Under the pieces are notes generated by a model. That model searched no databases and was not told the DNA's origin. It saw only the letters and a program-made list of their open reading frames with translations. Of a stretch of 64,000 bases of DNA, positions 34,770 through 45,400 are shown one piece after another. The position numbers and the translations under genes were made by a program. How positions within the stretch are numbered: position 1 is the first letter of the stretch; each line of letters begins with the position of its first letter. This stretch comes from Nocardioides currus (GTDB lineage Bacteria; Actinomycetota; Actinomycetes; Propionibacteriales; Nocardioidaceae): positions 220,690 to 284,689 of the forward strand of contig NZ_PYXZ01000005.1 in assembly GCF_003057875.1 (NCBI RefSeq), written 5' to 3'.

Positions 34770-35936
34770 TCAGCGGGGAGACCGGCGCCTCTTGGTCAGG
34801 ACGACGGCGCCCGGCTCGCCGGGGGCGGCCCCGCGCAGGCGGTAGCCCGCCTTCTTGTACATCCGGATGTTGTCGGCGCTGCCGGCGCCGGTGAACAGGA
34901 CGTACGACGCCACGCCGGCCGGCGCCGCCGCCTCGATGCGCTCCAGCATGTCGCGCCCGAGGCCCTGCCCCTGGAGGTCGGGGGCCACCATCAGCCGGCC
35001 GACGTCCCAGGCGCCCTCGTGCTCGCCGTGGGTCTCGACCCGTCCCCGCGCGGCGGCGACCAGCCGGCCACCCCGTCGGCGGACCACGACGGTCCAGCGG
35101 TCCAGCCAGCGGCGTACGTCGTCGAGCGTCTCGTGCAGGGCATGGATCTCGACGTCCGGGTTGGCCTGCTGCTCGGCGACCCAGCAGGCGAGCTGGAGGG
35201 TGAGGAGCTCGCCGGCGTCGGCGGGGACGGCGAGTCGGACCTCGTCGGCGCCGACGGAGGTGGGCGCGACGAGGTCGGGCCGCCGGGCTGCCGTGCGCTG
35301 CAGCGCCTGCTCGCGCCGCCAGGCGGCGATGCGCGCGTGGTCACCGGAGAGCAGCACGTCGGGGACGTCGTGGCCGCGCCACGAGGCGGGCTTGGTGAAG
35401 ACGGGGTACTCCAGGAGGCCGTCCTCGTGCGACTCCTCCACCAGCGACTCGGCGTTGCCCATGAACCCGGGGACCAGCCGGACGACGGCCTCGGTGATCG
35501 CCAGCGCGGCCACCTCTCCCCCGTTGAGGACGTAGTCGCCGAGCGAGATCTCGCGGACCGTGCCGATCGTCGCGGCGTGGTCGATCACGCGTTGGTCGAT
35601 GCCTTCGTAGCGCCCGCAGGCGAAGACGAGGTGGTCGTGGCCGGACAGCTCACGGGCCACGGCCTGGGTGAAGGGCTGGCCGCTGGGCGTGGTGAAGACG
35701 ATGGTCGCGCCAGCGGCCACCTCGTCGAGCGCCGCGCCCCACGGCTCGGGCTTCATCACCATCCCCGCGCCACCGCCGTACGGGGTGTCGTCGGTCGTGT
35801 GGTGGCGGTCGGTCGTCCAGTCGCGCAGGTCGTGGACGACGATGTCGAGGAGCCCCTTCGCCCGGGCCTTGCCGGGCAGGCTGAGCTCGAGCGGGGCGAG
35901 GTAGTCGGGGAAGATCGAGACGATGTCGATCCTCAC
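34770..35936 (-). CDS. trmD: tRNA (guanine(37)-N1)-methyltransferase fused to a GNAT acetyltransferase domain
   Basis: Residues ~1-230 are a complete TrmD: '[16 protein letters not shown]', '[18 protein letters not shown]', the trefoil-knot SAM motifs '[14 protein letters not shown]' and '[13 protein letters not shown]', then '[15 protein letters not shown]'. This makes m1G37 in tRNA and prevents frameshifting. Residues ~235-388 add a GNAT domain with the acetyl-CoA loop '[20 protein letters not shown]' and '[12 protein letters not shown]'. A normal TrmD has ~230-250 residues. No stop lies between the parts. The GTG at 35936 overlaps the rimM stop as GTGA. Confidence 0.93.
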   Translation of the reverse strand: MRIDIVSIFPDYLAPLELSLPGKARAKGLLDIVVHDLRDWTTDRHHTTDDTPYGGGAGMVMKPEPWGAALDEVAAGATIVFTTPSGQPFTQAVARELSGHDHLVFACGRYEGIDQRVIDHAATIGTVREISLGDYVLNGGEVAALAITEAVVRLVPGFMGNAESLVEESHEDGLLEYPVFTKPASWRGHDVPDVLLSGDHARIAAWRREQALQRTAARRPDLVAPTSVGADEVRLAVPADAGELLTLQLACWVAEQQANPDVEIHALHETLDDVRRWLDRWTVVVRRRGGRLVAAARGRVETHGEHEGAWDVGRLMVAPDLQGQGLGRDMLERIEAAAPAGVASYVLFTGAGSADNIRMYKKAGYRLRGAAPGEPGAVVLTKRRRSPR

Positions 35937-36502
35937 GCCCGGCCCTCCGACTGGTCCTTCTCGTCGGGGAACGGGGCGACCAGCCCGGGCCGGTCCGCGA
36001 TGACGACCCGACCAGCGGCCACGTCGACCTCGGGCACCAGCGCGGCCACGAACGGCACCAGGGTGCTGCGCCCGTCGGGGGTGCGGATGGTCAGGAGGTC
36101 CTGGGCGGCGCCGTGCACGACGGCGGTCAGCTCGCCGAGGTGCGTCCCCTCCTCGTCGTACGCCGCGAGACCGATGAGCTGGTGGTCGTAGAACTCCTCC
36201 GGGTCCTCCGGAGCGTCGTCCGGGCCGAGCGTGGCGTGGAGGACGATCCCGCGGGCGGCCTCGGCGGCATTGCGGTCGACGATCTCCTCGAACGTCACCA
36301 GCAGCACCTGCTGGTGCCAGCGGGCGCGACCCACGGTGAGGCTGGAGATGCGGCTGGCCGACCCCTGCGGCGGCTGGGCCCGCACGGTGGTGCCGGGAGC
36401 GAACCGGCGCTCCGGCTCGTCGGTGCGGACGTCGATCGTGACCTCGCCACGGATGCCGTGCGGCTTGCCGATGCGGCCGACCACGACCTCGATGCTCTCC
36501 AC
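35933..36502 (-). CDS. rimM: Ribosome maturation factor RimM
   Basis: RimM assists assembly of the 30S head around S19. This 189-residue protein starts [21 protein letters not shown], with the RimM barrel domain, and then a PRC-barrel domain ('[28 protein letters not shown]', '[20 protein letters not shown]'). The GTG at 36502 is chosen because it begins at the conserved first strand and a TACGCT box lies exactly 6 nt upstream. A start 51 nt further out would add non-conserved residues. Confidence 0.94.
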   Translation of the reverse strand: MESIEVVVGRIGKPHGIRGEVTIDVRTDEPERRFAPGTTVRAQPPQGSASRISSLTVGRARWHQQVLLVTFEEIVDRNAAEAARGIVLHATLGPDDAPEDPEEFYDHQLIGLAAYDEEGTHLGELTAVVHGAAQDLLTIRTPDGRSTLVPFVAALVPEVDVAAGRVVIADRPGLVAPFPDEKDQSEGRA

Positions 36503-36508
36503 GGCGTC

Positions 36509-36514
36509 AGCGTA
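36509..36514 (-). promoter_or_regulatory. Leaderless -10 box of rimM-trmD
   Basis: Minus strand TACGCT, then GACGCC, then the GTG at 36502. It gives rimM-trmD an internal promoter within the rpsP-KH-rimM-trmD cluster. Confidence 0.45.
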
Positions 36515-36594
36515 TCGGTGCCCGACCGGGCCGGAGACGCCGACGGGCGCCACCCCGAGTGGGGTGGCGCCCGTGGGCGTGGTGCACGTGTGGG

Positions 36595-36837
36595 TCAGCG
36601 GCGGCGGTCGACGTCCACGAAGTCGACGCGGGCACCGCCGCGACCCGCGAGGGCCGAGATGACGGTGCGGAATGCCGTGGCGGTGCGGCCGTTGCGGCCG
36701 ATCACCTTCCCGAGGTCGTCGGGGTGGACCCGGACCTCGAGGACGGCGCCACGACGCAGCTGCTTGTCACGGACCGAGACGTCGTCCGGGTTGTCGACGA
36801 CCCCCCGGACGAGGTGCTCGAGTGCCTCGGCGAGCAC
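36595..36837 (-). CDS. khpA: KH-domain RNA-binding protein (KhpA-like)
   Basis: This 80-residue single KH-domain protein carries the RNA-binding loop 'DLGKVIGRNGRTATAF' (GxxG). Its place between rpsP and rimM is the conserved position of the KhpA (YlqC) family, which binds RNA with KhpB and affects cell division and envelope synthesis in some Gram-positive bacteria. It starts with GTG at 36837, five bases after the rpsP stop. Confidence 0.93.
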   Translation of the reverse strand: MLAEALEHLVRGVVDNPDDVSVRDKQLRRGAVLEVRVHPDDLGKVIGRNGRTATAFRTVISALAGRGGARVDFVDVDRRR

Positions 36838-36842
36838 GGGGC

Positions 36843-37364
36843 TCAGCTCTCGCTCTTGCCGGCGTCCTCGGCGGTGACGGTCTCGGCCGCCTCAGCCTCG
36901 GCAGCCGCGCCCTCGGGGGTCTCGGAGGCAGGGACCTCGGCCGGCGCCTCGGCGGCGGCCGGCTCCTCGGTCTTCTTCTCGGTCTTCTTCTTGGCGGTGG
37001 TCGCGGCAGCCTTCGGCTCGCTCGCGGCCTCCTTGAGGGCCTCGTTGAAGATGTCGATCTTGTCGCGCTTCGGCTCCTTGACCTTCAGGGTGCCCTCGGT
37101 GCCGGGCAGGCCCTTGAAGGTCTGCCAGTCACCGGTGACCTTGAGGATCGCGGCGACGGCCTCGGACGGCTGCGCGCCGACGCCGAGCCAGTACTGCGCC
37201 CGGTCGGAGACGACCTCGATGTACGAGGGGTCCTCCTTGGGGTGGTACTTGCCGATCTCCTCGATCACACGACCGTCGCGCTTCTTGCGCGAGTCGACGA
37301 CGACGATGCGGTACTGCGGGACCCGGATCTTGCCCAGGCGCTTCAAACGGATCTTGACGGCCAC
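36843..37364 (-). CDS. rpsP: 30S ribosomal protein S16 with long C-terminal tail
   Basis: Residues ~1-85 are a normal S16 ('[26 protein letters not shown]', '[16 protein letters not shown]', '[13 protein letters not shown]'). The remaining ~85 residues are an extension that becomes Ala/Glu/Lys-rich ('[20 protein letters not shown]'). A typical S16 is ~80-100 residues, so this is about twice as long. The ATG at 37364 is the first gene of the rpsP-khpA-rimM-trmD cluster. Confidence 0.96.
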   Translation of the reverse strand: MAVKIRLKRLGKIRVPQYRIVVVDSRKKRDGRVIEEIGKYHPKEDPSYIEVVSDRAQYWLGVGAQPSEAVAAILKVTGDWQTFKGLPGTEGTLKVKEPKRDKIDIFNEALKEAASEPKAAATTAKKKTEKKTEEPAAAEAPAEVPASETPEGAAAEAEAAETVTAEDAGKSES

Positions 37365-37494
37365 GTCTGTGGTGTCTCCTCAGGAAATGGTGGTGTGTGG
37401 ACGACCGCCGCCGGGTGGGGTCCGGGTCGGGTGGTCCGATGGGGCGCCGCGGCGACCGGGAGAGAGGGCCCTGCCACTGCTGCGACTCAGCGCG

Positions 37495-37517
37495 CGATTC
37501 TGCCACGTCCGGGTCGC
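37495..37517 (-). promoter_or_regulatory. Candidate rpsP promoter (extended -10 type)
   Basis: The minus strand reads GCGACCCGGACGTGGCAGAATCG. It shares TGGCAGANTCG and GCGACCCG with the element upstream of rplS. TTGGTC lies 19 nt upstream of CAGAAT. The predicted leader is ~125 nt. Confidence 0.4.
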
Positions 37518-37575
37518 AACCGACCAATCGCGTCGAGGGTGTACGTCGCGACGCGGGACGGACCCCGGACGGACC

Positions 37576-38235
37576 TCAGTCCTCGACGCCGATCAGCGGA
37601 CGCACCCGGTCGGCGCCGCGCACCTCGACCGGCACCTCCGGGCGCACCAGGTCCTCGGGACGGAGCACCAGCATGGTCATCTCGGCCAGCTCGCCGCGTC
37701 GCTCGTAGCGCTCGGCGCCGTTGACGCGGTAGCCGACCTTGCGGCTGACGGCCAGCGACGCCGGGTTGTCCACGAAGGCACCCGACGTGATCTCCGTGAA
37801 GCCCAGGTGGTCGAAGAGCAGGACGCACATCGCCTGGCGCATCACGGTGCCCAGCCCGCGGCCCTGATGGGCGGCTCCCAGCCACGACCCGGTCTCGCCG
37901 GTGCGGCGTACGACGAAGTTGCTGGTCGTCACGCCCTGGACGCCGACGAGCTCCCCGCGGAACCACACCCCGAGGTTGAGCACCCACGACGACGGGGAGA
38001 AGTCGGCGCGGGTGCGCCAGTGGTACTGCGCGAAGTTGAGCGGGAGGTCCTCGGCCGGCACGTCGGTCCACGGGAACGAGAACGGCATCCGGTCGGGGCT
38101 GTGGATGCCCTCGGCGGCGAGCGCGCCGAGGGTCACCAGGTCGTCGTCGCTGATCCCGCGCAGCTCGAGGTCGCCGGCGGTGACCCGCAGGTCGAGGACG
38201 GGGAAGACGTCGCCGATCGTGCGTGCGGCGCTCAC
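37576..38235 (-). CDS. GNAT family N-acetyltransferase (RimJ/RimL-like)
   Basis: This 219-residue protein starts VSAARTIGDVFPVLDLRVTAG. It has the GNAT acetyl-CoA loop in 'WLGAAHQGRGLGTVMRQAMCVLLF' and the typical later element 'GAFVDNPASLAVSRKVGY'. 'LELRGISDDDLVTL' is the usual first strand of RimJ/RimL-type enzymes, which acetylate protein N-termini or small amines. The substrate is unknown. It overlaps the upstream amidohydrolase by GTGA and is probably co-transcribed with it. Confidence 0.87.
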   Translation of the reverse strand: MSAARTIGDVFPVLDLRVTAGDLELRGISDDDLVTLGALAAEGIHSPDRMPFSFPWTDVPAEDLPLNFAQYHWRTRADFSPSSWVLNLGVWFRGELVGVQGVTTSNFVVRRTGETGSWLGAAHQGRGLGTVMRQAMCVLLFDHLGFTEITSGAFVDNPASLAVSRKVGYRVNGAERYERRGELAEMTMLVLRPEDLVRPEVPVEVRGADRVRPLIGVED

Positions 38236-39311
38236 GGCGCGACCACCGTCCGGCCGCGCAGCACGACGTACGACGGCTCGTGGAGCACGGTGAGGTCGAG
38301 CAGCGGGTCGCGCGGATAGACGACGAAGTCGGCGGGCGCCCCCTCGTCGAGGGTCGCGTTCCATCCCAGCCACTCGCGGGCCCGCCAGGAGGCGGCGCCG
38401 AGGGCGTAGTCGGCCGGCATCCCGAGCTGGTGCATCGCCAGCACCTCGCCGGCGATGTTGCCGTGCCGGCTGACGCCGCCGCCGTCGGAGCCGGCGTAGA
38501 GGGCGACCCCCAGCTCGTGGGCCGCCATGATCGTGTCGCGCTGACGGGCGTGCAGGTCGCCCATGTGGGCGGAGTACTGCGGGAACTTGTCGCGGCCCGC
38601 CTCGGCGTACTGCGGGAACTTCTCGATCTGCATCACGGTCGGGACCAGCGCGATCCCCCGGGCCGCCATCGTCTCGGCGAGGTCGGTGGAGAGACCGGTG
38701 CCGTGCTCGATGCAGTCGATCCCCGCCTCGATCAGCGCGGGCAGCACGGCCTCGCCGAAGCAGTGCGCGGTCACCTTCGCGCCGTGCTCGTGGGCGGCGG
38801 CGATCGCGGCCGCGAAGTCCTCGGCGGGGAACGACGGGGCGAGGTCGCCCGTGTCGCGGGAGATCCAGTCGCCGACCAGCTTGACCCAACCGTCCCCGCG
38901 CCGGGCCTCCACCACCACGGTCTCGACGAGCGACGGCGGCTCGACCTCGTGGGCGTAGTTGCGGATGTAGCGCTTGGTGCGCGCGATGTGCCGCCCGGCG
39001 CGGATCAGGCGGGGCAGGTCGTCGCGCCCGTGCATCCACGCGGTGTCGGCGGCCGAGCCACAGTCGCGGATCAGGAGCGCCCCGGCGTCGCGGTCGAGCA
39101 GCGCCTGCGCCTCCGCCTCGGCGTCGTCCACGGCGCCGTGGTCGTCGAGCCCGATGTGGCAGTGCGCGTCGACCAGTCCGGGCACGATCCAGCCCTCGGC
39201 GGCCGTCTCGGCCCCGGCCTGCGGCTCATGGGTGACGGTGTCCCCCACGACGTAGAGGTCGCGGACCTCGCCGTCGGGCAGGACCGGGCCGCGGAAGCGC
39301 ATCGGCGTCAT
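38232..39311 (-). CDS. Amidohydrolase family metal-dependent hydrolase
   Basis: This 359-residue TIM-barrel amidohydrolase resembles imidazolonepropionase/prolidase-like members. Metal ligands are visible: HxH in 'VPGLVDAHCHIGLDD', Lys in 'GWVKLVGDW', His in 'HGAKVTAHCFGEA' and 'DCIEHGTG', Asp in 'LYAGSDGGG'. The N- and C-terminal beta sandwich is present. No signal peptide. It would hydrolyse C-N bonds in a cyclic amide or dipeptide-like compound, but the substrate is not known. The ATG at 39311 follows TAGGTT by 7 nt. Confidence 0.87.
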   Translation of the reverse strand: MTPMRFRGPVLPDGEVRDLYVVGDTVTHEPQAGAETAAEGWIVPGLVDAHCHIGLDDHGAVDDAEAEAQALLDRDAGALLIRDCGSAADTAWMHGRDDLPRLIRAGRHIARTKRYIRNYAHEVEPPSLVETVVVEARRGDGWVKLVGDWISRDTGDLAPSFPAEDFAAAIAAAHEHGAKVTAHCFGEAVLPALIEAGIDCIEHGTGLSTDLAETMAARGIALVPTVMQIEKFPQYAEAGRDKFPQYSAHMGDLHARQRDTIMAAHELGVALYAGSDGGGVSRHGNIAGEVLAMHQLGMPADYALGAASWRAREWLGWNATLDEGAPADFVVYPRDPLLDLTVLHEPSYVVLRGRTVVAP

Positions 39312-39318
39312 GGCCCCG

Positions 39319-39324
39319 AACCTA
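39319..39324 (-). promoter_or_regulatory. Leaderless -10 box of the amidohydrolase-GNAT pair
   Basis: Minus strand TAGGTT, then 7 nt, then the ATG at 39311. It is divergent from the giant secreted protein gene, which starts ~100 nt away. Confidence 0.45.
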
Positions 39325-39423
39325 GCGCCCGGCGTCGATGTCCCCAGATCCGGTCATGACACCCGGCGCCTCGCGCACGAAAGTCGGGAGCATCATGATC
39401 GATCTGCCCGGGGGGGCCCAGTG

Positions 39424-42400
39424 ATGCACGACTTCCATGCCCATCGGCGACCGGGACGCGCACGCATCCTGCTGCTCCTGCTGACGCTGGTGTTCACCGG
39501 CCTCGCCACCTGGACGACCGCGGCGCCCGCCGTCGCGGCCCCGTGCGACGCGCCCGTCGTGAGCCCGGTGGCGTGCGAGAACACCAAGGTCGGCACGCCC
39601 GAGACGGTCTGGGGCATCAACGGCGCCGGCGACGCCAACATCCAGGGCTTCGCGACCGACATCAGCGTCGACCAGGGCGGGACGGTCGGCTTCAAGGTCG
39701 ACACCAACGCGACGTCGTACCGCCTCGACATCTACCGCATGGGCTTCTACAACGGCGACGGCGCACGCTTCGTCACCACCGTCCTGCCGACCGTGCTCAA
39801 CAACCAGCCCAACTGCATCACCGCCGCCGCGACCGGTCTGGTGGACTGCGGCAACTGGACCCAGAACGCGTCCTGGCAGGTGCCGGCCGACGCGGTGTCC
39901 GGCATCTACTTCGCGCACGCAGTCCGCACCGACGGCACCGCCGGCGAGAGCCACATCATGTTCGTCGTCCGCGACGACGACGGCCGCTCCAACCTGCTCT
40001 TCCAGACCTCCGACACGACCTGGCAGGCCTACAACACCTACGGAGGCAACAGCCTCTACACCGGCTCCCCCGCCGGCCGCGCCTACAAGGTGAGCTACAA
40101 CCGTCCGTTCACGACCCGCGCCAACGCGCCCGAGGACTGGGTGTTCAACGCGGAGTACCCGATGGTGCGGTTCCTGGAGTCCAACGGGTACGACGTGTCG
40201 TACACCACCGGCGTCGACACGGACCGGCGCGGCAACGAGCTCACCGAGCACAAGACCTTCCTCTCCGTCGGCCACGACGAGTACTGGTCGGGCACCCAGC
40301 GCACCAACGTCGAGCTCGCGCGGGCGGCCGGGGTCAACCTGGCGTTCTTCAGCGGCAACGAGGTGTTCTGGAAGACCCGCTGGGAGAACAGCATCGACGG
40401 GTCGGGGACCCCGCACCGCACACTGGTCAGCTACAAGGAGACGCACGCCAACGCCAAGATCGACCCCGCCGGGGCGTCGACCTGGACGGGCACCTGGCGC
40501 GACCCGCGGTTCAGTCCGCCCGGTGACGGCGGCCGGCCCGAGAACGCCCTCACCGGCACGATCTTCACGATGAACTGCTGCGCCATCGACATGCAGGTCG
40601 GCGCCTCCGACGGCAAGATGCGCTTCTGGCGCAACACCCGGGTCGCCAACCTCACCGGCAACCAGACCACGACGGTCGGCACCAACACCATCGGCTACGA
40701 GTGGGACGAGGACCTCGACAACGGGTCCAGGCCCGCGGGCGCGTTCCGTGTCTCCGAGACCGACGGCAGCGGGCAGCGCATCACCGACCAGGGCACCGAC
40801 TACTCCCAAGGCCCCGGCACGCACGCGATGACGATGTATCGAGCGCCGAGCGGTGCGCTGGTCTTCGGCGCCGGCACGATCCAGTGGTCGTGGGGCCTCG
40901 ACAGCAGGCACGACCGCGGCAGCGCGCCCGCGGACGTCGCCGCGCAGCAGGCGACCGTCAACCTCCTCGCCGACATGGGGGCGCAGCCCACCACCATGCG
41001 GCCCGGCCTGGTGGCGGCGGCCGCCTCCACCGACACCGTGGCGCCGACCTCGACCATCACCTCGCCGGCCGCGGGCGCGACCGTCGAGGTGGGCACGCCG
41101 CTGACGGTCACCGGCACCGCGGCCGACACCGGCGGCGGCCGCGTCGGCGGCGTCGAGGTGTCCACGGACAACGGCACGACGTGGCACCGCGCCACCGGCC
41201 GCGAGTCGTGGACCTACACGTTCACGCCGTCCACCAACGGCTCGCTGACGATCAGGACCCGCGCGACCGACGACAGCGCCCGCACGCAGGTCCCCGGGGC
41301 CGGCACCACCATCACCGTCGGTGCCCCGCCGACCGCCTGCCCCTGCTCCATCTGGCCCGGCACCGCGACCCCGCAGCGCACCGACTCCGACACCGACGCG
41401 GTCGAGCTGGGCGTGAAGTTCCGCGCCAGCACCAACGGCCTCGTCACCGGCATCCGCTACTACAAGCCCGTCGAGACGAGCGGCACCCACGTCGGCAGCC
41501 TCTGGTCCAGCACCGGCACCCGGCTCGCGAACGTCACGTTCACCAACGAGAGCGCCAGCGGCTGGCAGCAGGCGACGTTCCCGACACCGGTCGCCGTCAC
41601 GGCGGGCACGACCTACGTCGCGTCCTACTTCACCCCGTCGAGGTATGCCGTGTCGTCGGCCTACTTCACGTCGGCCACGACGCGCGGCCCCCTGACCGCG
41701 CTCGCCAACGGCACCGACGGCGGCAACGGCCTCTACCGCTACACCAGCACTGCCGGCGCCTTCCCCAACCTGTCGTTCAACTCCGAGAACTACTGGGTGG
41801 ACGTCGTCTTCTCCGACACCGACACCACCAAGCCGACCGTGAGCGCCCGCACGCCCGCTGTGGGCGCGACCGGCGTCGCGGTGGGCGTCGCCCCGACGGC
41901 GACGTTCAGCGAGACCGTCCAGCAGGCCACCGTCGCGTTCCAGCTCACGACGCCGGGCGGCGCCGTGGTGCCCGCGACCACGTCGTACGACGCCGCGAGC
42001 CGCACGGCGACGCTCAACCCGTCGGCGGCGCTGGCCGCCTCGACGACCTACACCGCCCGCGTGAGCGGCGCCAAGGACACCGCCGGCAACACGATGGACC
42101 CGGTCACGTGGACGTTCACGACCGGGACGGCCGACACCACCAAGCCGACCGTCACCGCACGCACGCCCGCCGTGGGCGCCACCGGCGTCTCGGTCGGGGT
42201 CGCGCCCACCGCGACGTTCAGCGAGGCGGTGCAGCAGTCCACGATCGCGTTCGAGCTGCGCACGCCCGGCGGCGCGGTGGTGCCCTCGACCACGGCTTAC
42301 AACGCGAGCACCCGGGTCGCGACGCTGACGCCGAACGCGGCGCTGGCCGGCACGACGACCTACACCGTGAACCTCACCGGCGCGCGTGACCCGTCGAACA

Positions 42401-45400
42401 ACCTGATGGACCCCGTCACCTGGACGTTCACCACCGAGACGCCCGACACCACCAAGCCGACCGTCACCGCCCGCACTCCTGCGCCGGCCGCGACCGGGGT
42501 CCCGGTCGCCACCGAGGTGACGGCCACGTTCAGCGAGGCCGTCCAGCAGTCGACGATCGCGTTCGAGCTGCGCACGCCCGGCGGGGCGGTCGTCCCGTCG
42601 ACGACCGCCTACAACGCGACCACGCGGGTCGCCACGCTCACCCCGACCGGTTCGTTGAACCCCAGCACGACCTACACGGTCAACCTCACCGGCGCGAAGG
42701 ACCCGTCCGGCAACACGATGGACCCGCTCACCTGGACCTTCACCACGCTCGCGAGCTCCTACGGCTGCCCGTGCTCGATCTGGGCGCCGACCGCGACGCC
42801 GGCCCGCACCGACTCCGACACCGACTCCGTCGAGCTCGGCGTGAAGTTCCGCGCCGCGACCAACGGGTTCGTGACCGGCATCCGCTACTACAAGCCCGTC
42901 GAGACGAGCGGCACCCACGTCGGCAGCCTGTGGAGCAGCACCGGCACTCGCCTGGCCACCGTGAACTTCACCAACGAGTCGGCGAGCGGCTGGCAGGAGG
43001 CCACCTTCACCACGCCGGTGGCGGTGACGGCCGGCACGACGTACGTCGCGTCCTACTTCACCCCCACCCGCTACGCCGTCACCTCGGCCTACTTCACCTC
43101 CGCCACCACCCGGGGACCGTTGACGGCCCTGGCCAACGGCACCGACGGCGGCAACGGCCTCTACCGCTACTCCAGCACCGCCGGGGTGTTCCCCAACCAG
43201 TCGTTCAACTCCGAGAACTACTGGGTCGACGTCGTCTTCGCCGACAACGACACCACCAAGCCGACCGTGACCACCCGCACGCCCGCGCCCGGCGCCACCA
43301 ACGTCGTCCTCGGCGCGACGCCGACCGCGGTGTTCGACGAGGCGGTCGACCCCGCCAGCATCGCCTTCGAGCTCCGCACCTCCGGCGGCACCCTCGTGCC
43401 GTCGACCACGGCCTACAACGCCGGCTCCAGGACCGCCACCCTGACGCCCGACGCGGCCCTGGCCGCCAGCACGACCTACACGGTCAACCTCAGCGGGGCC
43501 CGTGACCCGGCGGGCAACGTGATGAACGCGATCTCGTGGACCTTCACCACCGAGGCACCCGACACCACCAAGCCGACGGTCACCAGCACCAACCCCGCCG
43601 CGGGCGCGCCCAGCGTGCTGCCCGGCACCGACGTGTCCGGGGTGTTCAGCGAGGCCGTGCAGCAGTCCACCATCACCGTCGAGCTCCGCAACCCGGCCAA
43701 CGCGCTGGTCGCGGGCACGACGGCCTACAACGCCGGGACGAGGACGGTCACCCTGACCCCCAACGCGGCGCTGGCCAGCGGCACCACCTACACGGCCACG
43801 ATCAGCGGGGCGAAGGACGTCTCGGGCAACACGATGAACCCGTTCTCGTGGACCTTCACGACCTCGAGCTCCACGTACAGCTGCCCCTGCACGATCTTCC
43901 CGTCGACGGCCACGCCCGAGCGCACCGATGCCGACACCAGCTCGGTCGAGCTCGGGGTGAAGTTCCGCGCGGCCACGAACGGCTACATCACGGGCATCCG
44001 CTACTACAAGCCCGCCGTCACCACCGGCACCCACGTCGGGTCGCTGTGGACCTCGACCGGCACCCGGCTCGGCCAGGTGACGTTCACCAACGAGACCGCC
44101 AGCGGCTGGCAGCAGGCGACGTTCGCCTCGCCCATCGCGGTGACCGCCGGGACGACGTACGTCGCGTCCTACTTCACTCCGTCGCGGTACGTCGTCAGCT
44201 CGGCCTACTTCGCACCCGGGGCCGTGACCCGCGGACCGTTGACCGCGCTGGCCCACAGCGAGGGCGGCAACGGCGTCTACCGCTACACCGGCAGCGCCAG
44301 CACGTTCCCCGACAACACGTACCAGGGTGAGAACTACTGGGTCGACGTCGTCTTCTCGGAGACGTCCGACGACGGCCTGCCGCCCACCGTCACGACCCGG
44401 GTCCCCGCGGCCGGCACGAGCGGCGTGTCCGCCACCGTGCGCCCGTCCGCGACGTTCAGCGAGGGCGTGGTCGCCGGCTCGATCTCGATGGTGCTGCGCA
44501 ACAGCGCCACCTCCGCGGTCGTGGCCTCGACGACGTCCTACGACTCGACCAGCCTGACCGCGACGCTGACCCCGAGCCTCCAGCTCGCCTACTCGACGCC
44601 CTTCACCGTGACGCTCAGCGGCGCCCGCGACCCGTCGGGCAACGTGATGGCCCCGGTGACGTGGTCGTTCGAGACCGCGGCCGCCCCGCCCCCGCCGCCC
44701 ACGTCCGGGCCCGGTGGACCGATCGCGCTGGTGACGAGCGACGCCAACAAGTCCTCGACGTACCTCCTCGAGATCGCCCGTGCCGAGGGCCTCAACGAGT
44801 ACGCCAACCTCAAGAACACCGACCTCAGCGCGACCACCCTGGCGCCGTACTCCGCCGTCGTCCTCGGCAACGTCGCGATCACCGACACCCAGGTGACAGC
44901 GCTGACCAGCTGGGTCAACGCGGGCGGCAACCTGGTCCTGATGCGGCCCGACAGCCGGCTCAACTCGCTGGCCGGGCTCGTGACGCAGACCGGCACCGTC
45001 AGCAACGGCTACCTCAAGGTCGCCACCAGCACCGAGGCCGGAGCCGGCATCACCTCCGACACCATGCAGTTCCACGGGGCGGCCCAGCGCTACTCGCTCA
45101 CCGGCGGCGCCACCTCGGTCGCCGAGCTGTTCACCACCGCCTCGGCGGGGACGGGCCAGCCGGCCGTCTCGCTGCGCACGGTGGGCAGCAGCGGCGGGCA
45201 GGTCGCGTCGTTCACCTACGACCTGGCGCAGTCGATCATCCAGACGCGCCAGGGCAACCCGGCGTGGGCGGGCACCGAGCGCGACGGCACGGCGCCGATC
45301 CGGTCCAACGACATGTTCTTCGGAGCCGGCGGCACCGACTGGGTCGACCTCACCAAGGTGTCCATCCCGCAGGCAGACGAGCAGCAGCGATTGCTGGCCA

